Shown piece after piece: positions 26,829-33,529 of a DNA stretch of 64,000 nt; the first letter of the stretch is position 1, and each line of letters starts with the position of its first letter. The translations under genes and the position numbers were made by a program. The stretch comes from an uncultured Clostridia bacterium (GTDB lineage: Bacteria; Bacillota; Clostridia; Christensenellales; Borkfalkiaceae). Under the pieces are notes generated by a model. The model worked only from the letters and a program-made list of their open reading frames with translations, did not search any database and was not told the DNA's origin. The stretch spans positions 32,363-96,362 of the forward strand of contig CAMUFJ010000001.1 in the NCBI GenBank assembly GCA_947088135.1. Reading direction: 5' to 3'.

Positions 26829-28181
26829 TTAACCGATAAGCGTCTGCAACGACGCAATCAGATACTGTTTTACGAATTGCGGTTCGATTACCTCGTCGAG
26901 ATACCCGCTCTTTGCCGCATGGATCGGATCGGAATTATCATCGGCATAAAGCATACGAAGCTCTTCCTTGTTCGCATTTTTCTCGTTCGCATACTCGATT
27001 TCCGCACCCTCCGCACTCTCGAACAGCGCGATCTTCGCCGTAGCAAAGGCGTACGCATAGTCGAAACCGACCGATTTGGCAACAAACAGGGAATACCCAA
27101 GCCCGATCGCCTTACCGGTGACAACGGAAATCTTTACGTCCACAGTATCGAGAATGGAGAGATATTCGCAAATTTCCTTTAACAGCGTGCTGTCGTTGAC
27201 TTCCGCCGTCGGCTCTACGCCGACGCAATCCACAAAAGTGACGACGGGCAAACCGTAGCAAGCGGCAAACTCCGCAAAATTTTTCAGTTTTTTAACGTTG
27301 GCAGCGTTGAGCTTCACGTCGTCGAAAATCGCCGCGGCAATCGCAACGCCTCCCACGCGGGCAAGCACGGTTTTCAGCTCGGGACAGCTATTTGCGCCCA
27401 GCTCCACTCCGTTTTCCAAAATTTCGGCGATTTGCGCCGCACCGCACTTTTTATTAAGCGCGGGAACAGCAGTATTGAGTTCCGCATCGATGATTGGAAT
27501 GTTCACAAAATCGCTGATTTGTAAAATTTTCGAAGCGACTTCCTTCGTATCTTTCACAAGAATAGCGGGAAGCAAGGAATTTTTAAGCGCGTGATAACCG
27601 CCGACTTCTTCCTTCTTCACGTTTTTCCCCGCTTTTGCGGAAACGACGAACGGACTGCTCAGAGAAAGCACGCTCTTTCCTGTGAAAAACACGCAGTCGC
27701 ACACCGAGCAAAGCGCGGCGGTCGAACCGTATGCTTCGCCGAGCACGACCGCAAATTGCAACACGCTGCCTTTGAGCTGCGTCGCCTTCATGAGGAGTTC
27801 GGAAATACCTTCCATAACGTTTACACCTTCCCCGACCCGTACGCCGTAGGATTGAAGAAGGTAAATGACGGGCGTTCTGTTTTTCTCCGCCGCATTTAAG
27901 GTCTTTGCGATTTTTTCGCAATTCGCTTTGGAAAGCCCGCCGTAGGAAACTTCAAAATTCTGCGCCACAATATAATAGGGATAGCCGCCCACGGTTGCGA
28001 AGCCTGTTACGACTCCCTCACCCTGCGCGTCCTCCCCATAAAATTGGTCTTTCGAAAAGCTGAAAGCCGCAAGCTCTACAAAGCTCGCTTCGTCCGTCAA
28101 AGCGGCAATTTCGGCACGAATGGTTTTCCCTGCATTTTTCAGCGTTGCTTTGCGCTCGTTTAACTGTTTGATCTTATCCAT
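26829..28181 (-). CDS. acyl-CoA carboxyltransferase (MmdA/12S-like)
   Basis: A 450-residue crotonase-fold carboxyltransferase related to methylmalonyl-CoA decarboxylase alpha and transcarboxylase 12S. N- and C-terminal halves both resemble the family (GVVTGFATVGGYPYYIVAQ; FVDCVGVEP; ATAKIALFESAEGAE), although sequence and length (family usually about 510) have drifted. The ATG at 28181 has GAGGT upstream, which lies inside the alternative longer start. It is the first gene of the decarboxylase operon. Which acyl-CoA it uses is not readable. Confidence 0.82.
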   Translation of the reverse strand: MDKIKQLNERKATLKNAGKTIRAEIAALTDEASFVELAAFSFSKDQFYGEDAQGEGVVTGFATVGGYPYYIVAQNFEVSYGGLSKANCEKIAKTLNAAEKNRTPVIYLLQSYGVRVGEGVNVMEGISELLMKATQLKGSVLQFAVVLGEAYGSTAALCSVCDCVFFTGKSVLSLSSPFVVSAKAGKNVKKEEVGGYHALKNSLLPAILVKDTKEVASKILQISDFVNIPIIDAELNTAVPALNKKCGAAQIAEILENGVELGANSCPELKTVLARVGGVAIAAAIFDDVKLNAANVKKLKNFAEFAACYGLPVVTFVDCVGVEPTAEVNDSTLLKEICEYLSILDTVDVKISVVTGKAIGLGYSLFVAKSVGFDYAYAFATAKIALFESAEGAEIEYANEKNANKEELRMLYADDNSDPIHAAKSGYLDEVIEPQFVKQYLIASLQTLIG

Positions 28182-28227
28182 TTTTGACCTCATTCAGTTA
28201 GAAAAAATCCAACTTCTACCAAATAGC

Positions 28228-28256
28228 ATTATACACCAACCGTTCTAAAAAAGCAA
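28228..28256 (-). promoter_or_regulatory. promoter of the decarboxylase operon
   Basis: Minus strand TTGCTT (28251-28256), 17 bases, TATAAT (28228-28233), about 47 bases before the first start codon. Confidence 0.7.
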
Positions 28257-28374
28257 GAGTTTTAAAGAATTTTTTTATTATTTTTGGGCGACTTGAAGCG
28301 CAATAAAAAAAGCCCGTTCTAAAAAAACGAAGCTTAATAATTATATTTATAACACAAGCCGAAAAAATGCGTTG

Positions 28375-29385
28375 CTACTTCTTTTTTGCCTGTCCGTCCC
28401 CTTCCTTTTTTACCCCCTTGCTTACGATGGACCCGTCGGGATCGACCACTTCCAAAATAAATTCATCTTTCTTTTTTTCTTGCTTAATTCGTGTTTCCCG
28501 ATGAAATCTTCGTTCGAACCAACCCAAAATTTGATCTGATTTTTTATAGAGGACGACGAACAGACACACGATAAGCACAAACAGGATCGCCCAAATCAGA
28601 ATGCCCCACCAGGTATTAAACGGAATCAGCGTTATAGAGTAACTGGTCATAAAAATCGCGAGTACGCGCGAAATAAGAATAACTCCCAAAAACAACCAAA
28701 CCGACATGGAAGAAATCCCTGCTACAAAGCACAAAATATCGTCGGGAAATACGGGCAGAAGAAACATGGCGGAAAGCAAGAGCTTATCTTTGCCCTTAAT
28801 TTTTTTCAGCCATTTGTCGAGCGTTTCCTTTCCAATCAGCCACGAAACAACGGGATAACCCGCATACCGCCCGACAAGAAAAGCCACAAGAGAGCCGACC
28901 ACGATTCCGATCAAGCTGTAAATGCTACCGCGAAGCGGTCCGAATAAAGCGCTTCCCGCAACGACGGTAACGGTGCTGGGAATGGGCAAAATCACCACTT
29001 GCAGGAATTGAAGCAGAATAAAAAGCGCCGTCATAAACCCGCCCGTATGCTTCAAATATTCCTCGAATTTTTCCTTATCGCGAATGACGTCGAAAAAGCC
29101 CGTGCGCAACAAAACGTACGCGCCGATGAAAATAAAGACAAAGAGAATGTAGAGCGTGATACAACTCTTATACACCACTTCCTTCTTGCGATAATAAAAT
29201 GCAATATCCACGGCAAGAATCGCAACGTTTAAAACAAGCCCTACGACAATCGAAGCGATGCAGAGCGGTTTGCTCCAACGATCCTGCAACTGACCGATGC
29301 ACAAAAGCAAAAATAACGCAAAAACGCCCGCAGCTAATAGCATACAGGCGATATGAATCATGAGCTTTTGCGTTGTTTTTGACAT
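28375..29385 (-). CDS. TVP38/TMEM64 (DedA-like) membrane protein
   Basis: A polytopic membrane protein of 336 residues. Four or so N-terminal helices precede the conserved SNARE-associated core, with ILPIPSTVTVVAGSALFGP (re-entrant loop) and LLPVFPDDILCFVAGISSM. Related proteins act in lipid scrambling and undecaprenyl-phosphate recycling; the role here is an inference. It ends in a charged Lys-rich tail (KEGDGQAKKK). It is a single gene between rnhA and the decarboxylase operon. Confidence 0.85.
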   Translation of the reverse strand: MSKTTQKLMIHIACMLLAAGVFALFLLLCIGQLQDRWSKPLCIASIVVGLVLNVAILAVDIAFYYRKKEVVYKSCITLYILFVFIFIGAYVLLRTGFFDVIRDKEKFEEYLKHTGGFMTALFILLQFLQVVILPIPSTVTVVAGSALFGPLRGSIYSLIGIVVGSLVAFLVGRYAGYPVVSWLIGKETLDKWLKKIKGKDKLLLSAMFLLPVFPDDILCFVAGISSMSVWLFLGVILISRVLAIFMTSYSITLIPFNTWWGILIWAILFVLIVCLFVVLYKKSDQILGWFERRFHRETRIKQEKKKDEFILEVVDPDGSIVSKGVKKEGDGQAKKK

Positions 29386-29439
29386 ACTCTTCCTATAATT
29401 CCCTTTCCTTATATATTATATACGCTTCCGGCAAGAATA

Positions 29440-29895
29440 TCAACCGATACCGCGAAATTTTTCTATCGCCGCACGGGCGAGCTCGTCACAACGGTTGTTC
29501 AACTCGTTGTCGGCGTGCCCTTTTACCTTGTGGAAGATAACTTCGTGTACGCGCGTGAGCGTCAACAGACGCTGCCACAAATCGGCGTTCAGCACGGGCT
29601 TCTTGTCCGCCTTCTTCCATCCTCCCCGCTCCCAACCTCCGATCCAATCCTGCAAAAAGGCGTTCACGACGTAAGCCGAATCGCTGTAAATATCTACGTG
29701 ACAGGGAAATTTCAAACGCTCCAAACCGCAAATGACCGCCATGAGCTCCATGCGGTTATTCGTCGTTTCCGCTTCCCCGTCCGAAATTTCCAACCGATGC
29801 TCGCCAAACAACAGAACCGCCCCCCAACCGCCCGCGCCCGGATTTCCCGAGCACGCGCCGTCCGTATAAAGCGTAACTTGTTTTAATTCACCCAT
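29440..29895 (-). CDS. rnhA: ribonuclease HI
   Basis: Degrades RNA in RNA-DNA hybrids. The 151 residues have all active-site acids: Asp in YTDGACSGNPG, Glu in NNRMELMA, Asp in YSDSAYVV and Asp in the C-terminal NNRCDELA. The basic handle (GWERGGWKKADKKP) is present. The ribosome site is AGGAGAAGAG. It ends the minus-strand housekeeping block before tRNA-Trp. Confidence 0.96.
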   Translation of the reverse strand: MGELKQVTLYTDGACSGNPGAGGWGAVLLFGEHRLEISDGEAETTNNRMELMAVICGLERLKFPCHVDIYSDSAYVVNAFLQDWIGGWERGGWKKADKKPVLNADLWQRLLTLTRVHEVIFHKVKGHADNELNNRCDELARAAIEKFRGIG

Positions 29896-29971
29896 TTCTC
29901 TTCTCCTCTTATCGATAGCGCCGCGGAAAATATCATTCCATAGGATTTTTGCATTTTATAGCGAAAAGTTC

Positions 29972-30000
29972 TTGACGAATCGCTGATAATATTATATAAT
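29972..30000 (+). promoter_or_regulatory. tRNA-Trp promoter
   Basis: TTGACG (29972-29977), 17 bases, TATAAT (29995-30000), about 12 bases before the mature tRNA. Confidence 0.8.
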
Positions 30001-30011
30001 GGTAACGTTTT

Positions 30012-30086
30012 AGGGGAGTGGCTCAACGGTAGAGTAGCGGTCTCCAAAACCGTAGGTTGCGTGTTCGAATCGCGTCTCCCCTGCCA
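30012..30086 (+). tRNA. tRNA-Trp (anticodon CCA)
   Basis: A full cloverleaf: acceptor AGGGGAG/CTCCCCT, D-arm GCTC/GAGT, anticodon loop CTCCAAA (anticodon CCA), T-arm with loop TTCGAAT, and an encoded 3' CCA. It is the integration target of the element; bases from 30046 onward belong to the repeated attachment core. The 3' half present here came in with the element yet keeps the tRNA intact. Confidence 0.97.
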
Positions 30087-30089
30087 AAA
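30046..30089. repeat. attL core, 44-base direct repeat
   Basis: Identical to 63703-63746. It spans from the 3' side of the tRNA-Trp anticodon loop through the encoded CCA and three following A residues. Confidence 0.95.
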
Positions 30090-30187
30090 TGCGTTTTTCT
30101 TCCCGAAAAACGCAAAAAAACAAAAAATGGTCGGGAAATTTCTCGACCTCAAATTGATAACATTACCCGAGCAGGTTTTGTTTTTTG

Positions 30188-30227
30188 CCCGTCGATGTGC
30201 TGGTAACACGTCGGCGGGTTCCTTTTT
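30188..30227 (+). terminator. element-borne terminator for tRNA-Trp
   Basis: CCCGTCGATGTG (30188-30199) pairs with CACGTCGGCGGG (30207-30218) over 12 positions with two G-U pairs, then TTCCTTTTT. It replaces the chromosomal terminator that the insertion moved past attR. Confidence 0.65.
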
Positions 30228-30302
30228 GAGGCGCGATTCGAATACGCAATCGTAACTTAGGCTTTGAAGACCGCTACTCTACCGTTAAGACAATCAACTC
30301 AC
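30222..30302 (-). pseudogene. degenerate tRNA-Trp-like sequence in inverted orientation
   Basis: Read on the minus strand, this tracks the tRNA-Trp gene from the D-arm to the T-arm. Nineteen bases (30268-30286) are an exact inverted copy of tRNA positions 30025-30043, and the T-loop TTCGAAT is kept. The anticodon loop reads CTTCAAA, which would give UCA. The acceptor stem, the lower anticodon stem and the G53-C61 pair are broken and the variable region is enlarged, so it is probably a relic of an earlier capture rather than a working tRNA. Confidence 0.6.
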
Positions 30303-30450
30303 AAAATCTATAATTTTCACTTACAAATTCTGAACAAATAGTCGCTTGAATACGAACTCCGTTTATTAGATTGCTTATATTCAGTTGTCTTATCAATACC
30401 GCCCGAGGGCGGGTATCTTCGTAACCCCCGCACAAGGTGCGGGGAAAGTA

Positions 30451-30486
30451 AAACAGCCGCCGTGGGTGAGACGGAGGCTGTTTCCT
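30451..30486 (-). terminator. terminator of the integrase gene
   Basis: AAACAGCC-GCCGT pairs with ACGG-A-GGCTGTTT, leaving a short loop. A moderately U-rich stretch follows on either strand. It lies about 100 bases after the integrase stop. Confidence 0.55.
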
Positions 30487-30581
30487 TTGAATTTATAGAA
30501 AGGCTTTCGCCTTGCTACCTAATTTCATGTAATCATCTCACCCATGATTATACTTCAATTATACTCTCAGAATAAGATTTG

Positions 30582-31487
30582 TCAAGAGTTTTCTTGAAAA
30601 TTTTTTAAAATTTTTCCGTTCTGCGAGAGCGGCGTCACATTTTCGCAAATATCCATGAGCTCGCGGGAATACAATTTCACGTATTTCTTCGTCTCCTCCA
30701 TAGTACGGTGCCCAAGCCACTTTTGCAACAACATGGCGTTGCAGTTGTTCTCGATCATGATCCGCCCGAATGTATATCGGAACAGATGCACCCCGCTCCT
30801 GTTCACCCCGCAGCTCTTCATGTATCGGTTTACTTTCTTGAAGATACTCGAACGGTCATACATCTTGCCGCCCTTCTCGTTTCGGAAGAGATACCCATCA
30901 CGGATCTCATGCGCCTTTAAATATCCTCCTAAGAGCGAGCGCAGCTCTATGCTCAGCGGAAGGATCAGAACGTCGTGGTTCTTCGTTACCTGCACGACCA
31001 CCCTCCCCGCATCGAGATCTAAATTTTCAACTTTAATGTTTCGGACGGATTTCGAGCGCAGTCCCGTATCCAGGATAAATGCGACGAGTACGGAGCTCTC
31101 GTTCGCGGGATCGAAGCGCGCCACAAGACGACGCACCTCGTCGTTTGTGAGCGGGCCGCGATCCGTTTCATTTTCCCTCTGCATATGAAAGCAAGGAAGC
31201 TCGTAACGTTCGTTTATTGCATCGCGGAAAAAATGGCAAAGCCTCCTGAGCGCTTTCAGGCGATTATTGATCGTCCGCGCGCCGCAACGTCTTTCCTGCT
31301 GTTCGGCGACATACCCCTTCACGACGTCGCCTGTAATTTGCTTGAACCTTCTCACGCCCTTTCTCTCGAAGTAATCCGTAAAATCCTTCGTGCTGGACCG
31401 ATACGTTTCCAAGCTCTCGCGCGAGAGATTCCGAACCTGATTATCCAGATCCCATTTTGCTACCACTTCTTCGATTTCGTTTTTCAT
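30582..31487 (-). CDS. int: tyrosine integrase of the element
   Basis: Catalyses excision and integration at tRNA-Trp. The 301 residues comprise an N-terminal core-binding domain (about 15-110) and a catalytic domain with Arg in DTGLRSKSV, Lys in TKNHD, HLFRYTFG (HxxR), His in LGHRTMEE and a likely Tyr nucleophile in KKYVKLY. The ribosome site AGGAGG lies 5 bases before the ATG. It sits about 500 bases from attL and is transcribed toward it, the usual place for an ICE or phage integrase. I saw no separate excisionase gene. Confidence 0.94.
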   Translation of the reverse strand: MKNEIEEVVAKWDLDNQVRNLSRESLETYRSSTKDFTDYFERKGVRRFKQITGDVVKGYVAEQQERRCGARTINNRLKALRRLCHFFRDAINERYELPCFHMQRENETDRGPLTNDEVRRLVARFDPANESSVLVAFILDTGLRSKSVRNIKVENLDLDAGRVVVQVTKNHDVLILPLSIELRSLLGGYLKAHEIRDGYLFRNEKGGKMYDRSSIFKKVNRYMKSCGVNRSGVHLFRYTFGRIMIENNCNAMLLQKWLGHRTMEETKKYVKLYSRELMDICENVTPLSQNGKILKNFQENS

Positions 31488-31489
31488 AA

Positions 31490-31768
31490 TTTCCTCCTAT
31501 GAATTATATATCCTTACCCTACGGCGCAGTTCTTTTCTCTCCCCCCTGAAAAAGAGTAAAGAAAAAACGCCGCACGGCGTTGTCCTTAAAATTTTGTTCG
31601 TTGTGTGACCAAACACGGCACATCGTCGCGCAATCACACGTGCCGACCCTCCCGCGCCTCCTGAGCCCGTTTACGGGCGTTTTACGGGGTTGCCCGTTTT
31701 GCGTACTCCAAAAAACCGCTGAATCTTGCTGTAATAACGGTTTGTAAAAGTTTTTTTTGAGAAAACTG
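31490..31768. other. non-coding, hairpin-rich stretch upstream of int
   Basis: No supported gene. It contains the hairpin AACGCCG/CGGCGTT (31566-31581) with a minus-strand U-run, a GCCCGT/ACGGGC hairpin, and an imperfect CGGCAC/GTGCCG pair. An open frame through it shows no ribosome site or family resemblance. Excision-control or integrase-regulatory sites could lie here. Confidence 0.5.
31563..31582 (-). terminator. terminator between the small-peptide locus and int
   Basis: AACGCCG (31566-31572) and CGGCGTT (31575-31581) form the stem. On the minus strand six or more U residues follow. Confidence 0.6.
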
Positions 31769-31797
31769 TTGACAAACCTCTCATCGTGGGGTATAAT
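31769..31797 (+). promoter_or_regulatory. consensus promoter of a small RNA
   Basis: TTGACA (31769-31774), 17 bases, TATAAT (31792-31797): perfect hexamers, with expected +1 near 31804. Confidence 0.85.
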
Positions 31798-31803
31798 AAG
31801 AAT

Positions 31804-31896
31804 GAACAAGGGCGAAGCCGGACATGGCGGCTAGCCTACGTTCAGGGTTACAAAAACCGCTCGGACTTCGACTTCACGGGCGGTTTATTTTTTTAT
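31804..31896 (+). ncRNA. putative 90-nt small RNA converging on a small-peptide gene
   Basis: A perfect promoter and an intrinsic terminator (AAACCGC / GCGGTTT at about 31854-31887, then TTATTTTTTT) frame a transcript of about 90 bases. It has no ribosome site and no meaningful reading frame; only a 10-codon frame starting at 31802 is open. Its last 40-odd bases are complementary to the 3' end of the peptide mRNA on the other strand. Near its 5' end it carries the motif GAACAAGGGCGA...TGGCGGCTAGC, a variant of which also occurs in the leader of that mRNA. The arrangement suggests an antisense regulator. Confidence 0.65.
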
Positions 31897-31989
31897 GCGC
31901 ACAGTTACAGTAGTTTTTGTTACCGTAATAGAAGAAATGATTCCTCGCTCGATGAGTTCGAGCAAAAAAGAAAGAATTTCCTTGCCCAT
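31885..31989 (-). CDS. 34-residue peptide with sequestered ribosome site (toxin-like unit)
   Basis: The ATG at 31989 follows an excellent AAGGAGGTG site. The peptide has a short amphipathic helix (ILSFLLELIERG), then a Thr/Val-rich beta-like segment and a basic end (RIKK). A promoter on the same strand gives an 82-base leader. In it GGAAGT/ACCTCC (32015-32020 with 31995-32000) and CAAAA/TTTTG pair so as to hide the ribosome site. The 3' end overlaps a convergent small RNA at a shared hairpin. I recognise no family. The layout resembles type I toxin-antitoxin loci, but the peptide lacks the clear membrane helix of Fst or TxpA. The frame upstream to 32106 reads through the -35 box and is rejected. 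Confidence 0.6.
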   Translation of the reverse strand: MGKEILSFLLELIERGIISSITVTKTTVTVRIKK

Positions 31990-32077
31990 ATGGCACCTCC
32001 TTGCAAAATGTTTTGGAAGTGCTAACCGCCACAGGTCGCCCTGTTCACCCCCGTCCGCTTTCGCGTTCGGGATTTTT

Positions 32078-32106
32078 ATTTTATCCCATAATTCTTCCTT
32101 TGTCAA
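32078..32106 (-). promoter_or_regulatory. promoter of the small-peptide mRNA
   Basis: Minus strand TTGACA (32101-32106), 17 bases, TAAAAT (32078-32083), with +1 near 32071. Confidence 0.75.
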
Positions 32107-32418
32107 TGCGTTTCGACAGTATTTTCAATATTTCTTTATATTTCCCTTTGCATTCGCTCCTACGGGAAATATAAATCATATAATACCGAAAGGTATCATA
32201 TTATTATACGACTAAAATGACGCCGCAAAATAATAGTTTCGCCGCATATCGTATTCTTTTTTGTTAGGGTAAGAAAAGCACAAAAAAAAATCCCGATTTT
32301 CATCGGGGTTTTGGCAAATTTCTTTACGTGTTCTCGTTAGGATCCGCGCGCTTTTCGGGTGTTTCGGCGTCGATTTTTCCCTTTGCCGTACGCAAAAGGA
32401 CTGAGGCGAAGCTCAGTT
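32107..32418. other. intergenic stretch before the initiator-like gene's 3' end
   Basis: No supported gene. It contains an AT-rich stem-loop (ATAATACC/GGTATcATATTAT, about 32180-32206), the terminator at 32284, and a CTGAG/CTCAG hairpin (32401-32416) directly after the downstream-facing gene. Confidence 0.5.
32282..32310 (-). terminator. terminator of the initiator-like gene
   Basis: CCCGAT (32292-32297) pairs with ATCGGG (32302-32307). A run of nine U residues follows on the minus strand. Confidence 0.75.
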
Positions 32419-33468
32419 TTACTTTTTATACTTTTGCCAGCAGTTACACAATCGCCTGTCTGACGTCGTACCCGTGTCGGAGCACCTTCTGCACCTTGGC
32501 TTGTATTTCAACTCATGGATCCGCAAGCGTCGCTTGATTCCCTTCTTCTTCGATTCCAACTCCTCCTTGCGCTTGTACAACCCTCTTAGCTCTTCGTCGC
32601 TTCCTCCGTAAAGCTCTGCCTTAGGAATATCGATTTCAAGCTTCTTGGATTCTTTTTCCGCAGCCGCATACTCCGCATCGGCAAGCAGACGTTCCCGTAT
32701 CCGATCATCCCGCCGCTCTTTTTCTTGATTTATTACCGCATAATAATGCTCCCTCTCCGCTCTTTGGTCGGCGGCGCGTATTTCTTCTTTGCGGGCGACA
32801 TACGGATTGTTTGCCTTTTCGGGCTCGCCTTCGGCGCGCATGAACGGCGTTCTGAATCTCCGTAGCACCTTATCGGGAATTATATAGCGGTTCGTTCCGT
32901 ACCCATTCACCACCGTTTCCTTTCGGAAAACATACTTTAAACGGTACAACTCCCGCAAAGCCTTCCGCGCTGTATTCGTGTGAATATGTAAAGCCGAAGC
33001 GATAGAGCTCGGCGTACCGTAGAATACGTTTATGCCGTTTTTCGGATTCTCATACTGCGTTAAAATGTGAGAAAAGACGTCTACCGTCGTGGGACACATT
33101 TCTTTTTCGCCGTACAGCCTCATATCGGTAGTCATGAACGCCGTCGTATCGCCGCTCGGCTTATATGTATAGACTGCACAAGGGAGTCTGCGCCCGCTCT
33201 TTGACAACGTTATTTGCGTAAACCCTTCTAATTTTTTTAACTTCGCAATATGCCTTCCAACCGTGGATCGACAACAACCGACGCGCTCCGCTATTTCCGT
33301 CTGCGACGCCGCAAGCGCCGCATTCGGGCGGTTCTTGGAATTCGAATAGGAGAATATCAGCCCTGCGATCGCGCCGCCGTAGCCCTTATAACCGTCATGG
33401 AAAAACGCATACGGACGCCTGATAAACTCTTTGCACGCTTCGTCGCTTTGTATTTCTTTCTCTTGCAT
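32419..33468 (-). CDS. winged-helix replication-initiator-like protein
   Basis: A 349-residue DNA-binding protein. Residues about 15-105 look like a winged helix (ASQTEIAERVGCCRSTVGRHIAKLKKL), and a second helix-turn-helix occurs at about 150-180 (SSIASALHIHTNTARKALREL). Residues about 215-325 are a charged coiled coil. The C-terminus has a four-cysteine cluster (PRCRRCSDTG...LCNCW) like a zinc ribbon of helicase-loader proteins. The ribosome site AAAAGGAGG precedes the ATG. ACTTG array 1 lies 36 bases upstream. Element replication is the likeliest role; a transcription factor is the alternative. Confidence 0.65.
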   Translation of the reverse strand: MQEKEIQSDEACKEFIRRPYAFFHDGYKGYGGAIAGLIFSYSNSKNRPNAALAASQTEIAERVGCCRSTVGRHIAKLKKLEGFTQITLSKSGRRLPCAVYTYKPSGDTTAFMTTDMRLYGEKEMCPTTVDVFSHILTQYENPKNGINVFYGTPSSIASALHIHTNTARKALRELYRLKYVFRKETVVNGYGTNRYIIPDKVLRRFRTPFMRAEGEPEKANNPYVARKEEIRAADQRAEREHYYAVINQEKERRDDRIRERLLADAEYAAAEKESKKLEIDIPKAELYGGSDEELRGLYKRKEELESKKKGIKRRLRIHELKYKPRCRRCSDTGTTSDRRLCNCWQKYKK

Positions 33469-33504
33469 GGCTCTACCTCCTTTTCCTTATTTCTAAAACC
33501 GCAT

Positions 33505-33529
33505 ACTTGTAAAAACAAGTTTTTACTTG
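33505..33529. repeat. ACTTG array 1 (3 boxes)
   Basis: ACTTG 33505, CAAGT 33516, ACTTG 33525 (box starts). The last box supplies the TAA stop of virB4 (33523-33525). It lies upstream of the initiator-like gene. Confidence 0.8.

Larger units (their letters stand above)
30090..30581. other. non-coding left end of the element
   Basis: No credible gene. It holds the element-borne tRNA terminator, the inverted tRNA relic and the integrase-side hairpins (CCCCGCAC/GTGCGGGG around 30425-30443, and the terminator at 30451). Integrase arm-type binding sites are likely here but cannot be defined by eye. Confidence 0.6.
31803..32046. repeat. shared RNA motif at the 5' ends of two convergent transcripts
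   Basis: 31803-31834 (plus) and 32046-32021 (minus) both read TGAACA(A)GGGCGA, then TGGCGG(C/T)TAGC. They form an inverted repeat in the DNA, so both RNAs carry the motif in the sense orientation. They cannot pair with each other there but may bind a common partner. Confidence 0.55.

Noticed and set aside
29883..30209. 108-codon minus-strand frame across tRNA-Trp
   Set aside because: It is an antisense reading of the tRNA (RRDSNTQPT signature), a common artefact.
30222..30302. Functional UGA-suppressor or selenocysteine tRNA
   Set aside because: Acceptor and anticodon stems are not closed, and it lacks the long variable arm and 13-bp branch expected of tRNA-Sec.
31519..31809. 96-codon open frame on the minus strand upstream of int
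   Set aside because: No ribosome site, low complexity, crosses a terminator hairpin and the -10/-35 of the small-RNA promoter; no family resemblance.
31990..32106. Longer version of the 34-residue peptide starting at TTG 32106
   Set aside because: The TTG is part of the -35 hexamer, and the excellent ribosome site fits the ATG at 31989.
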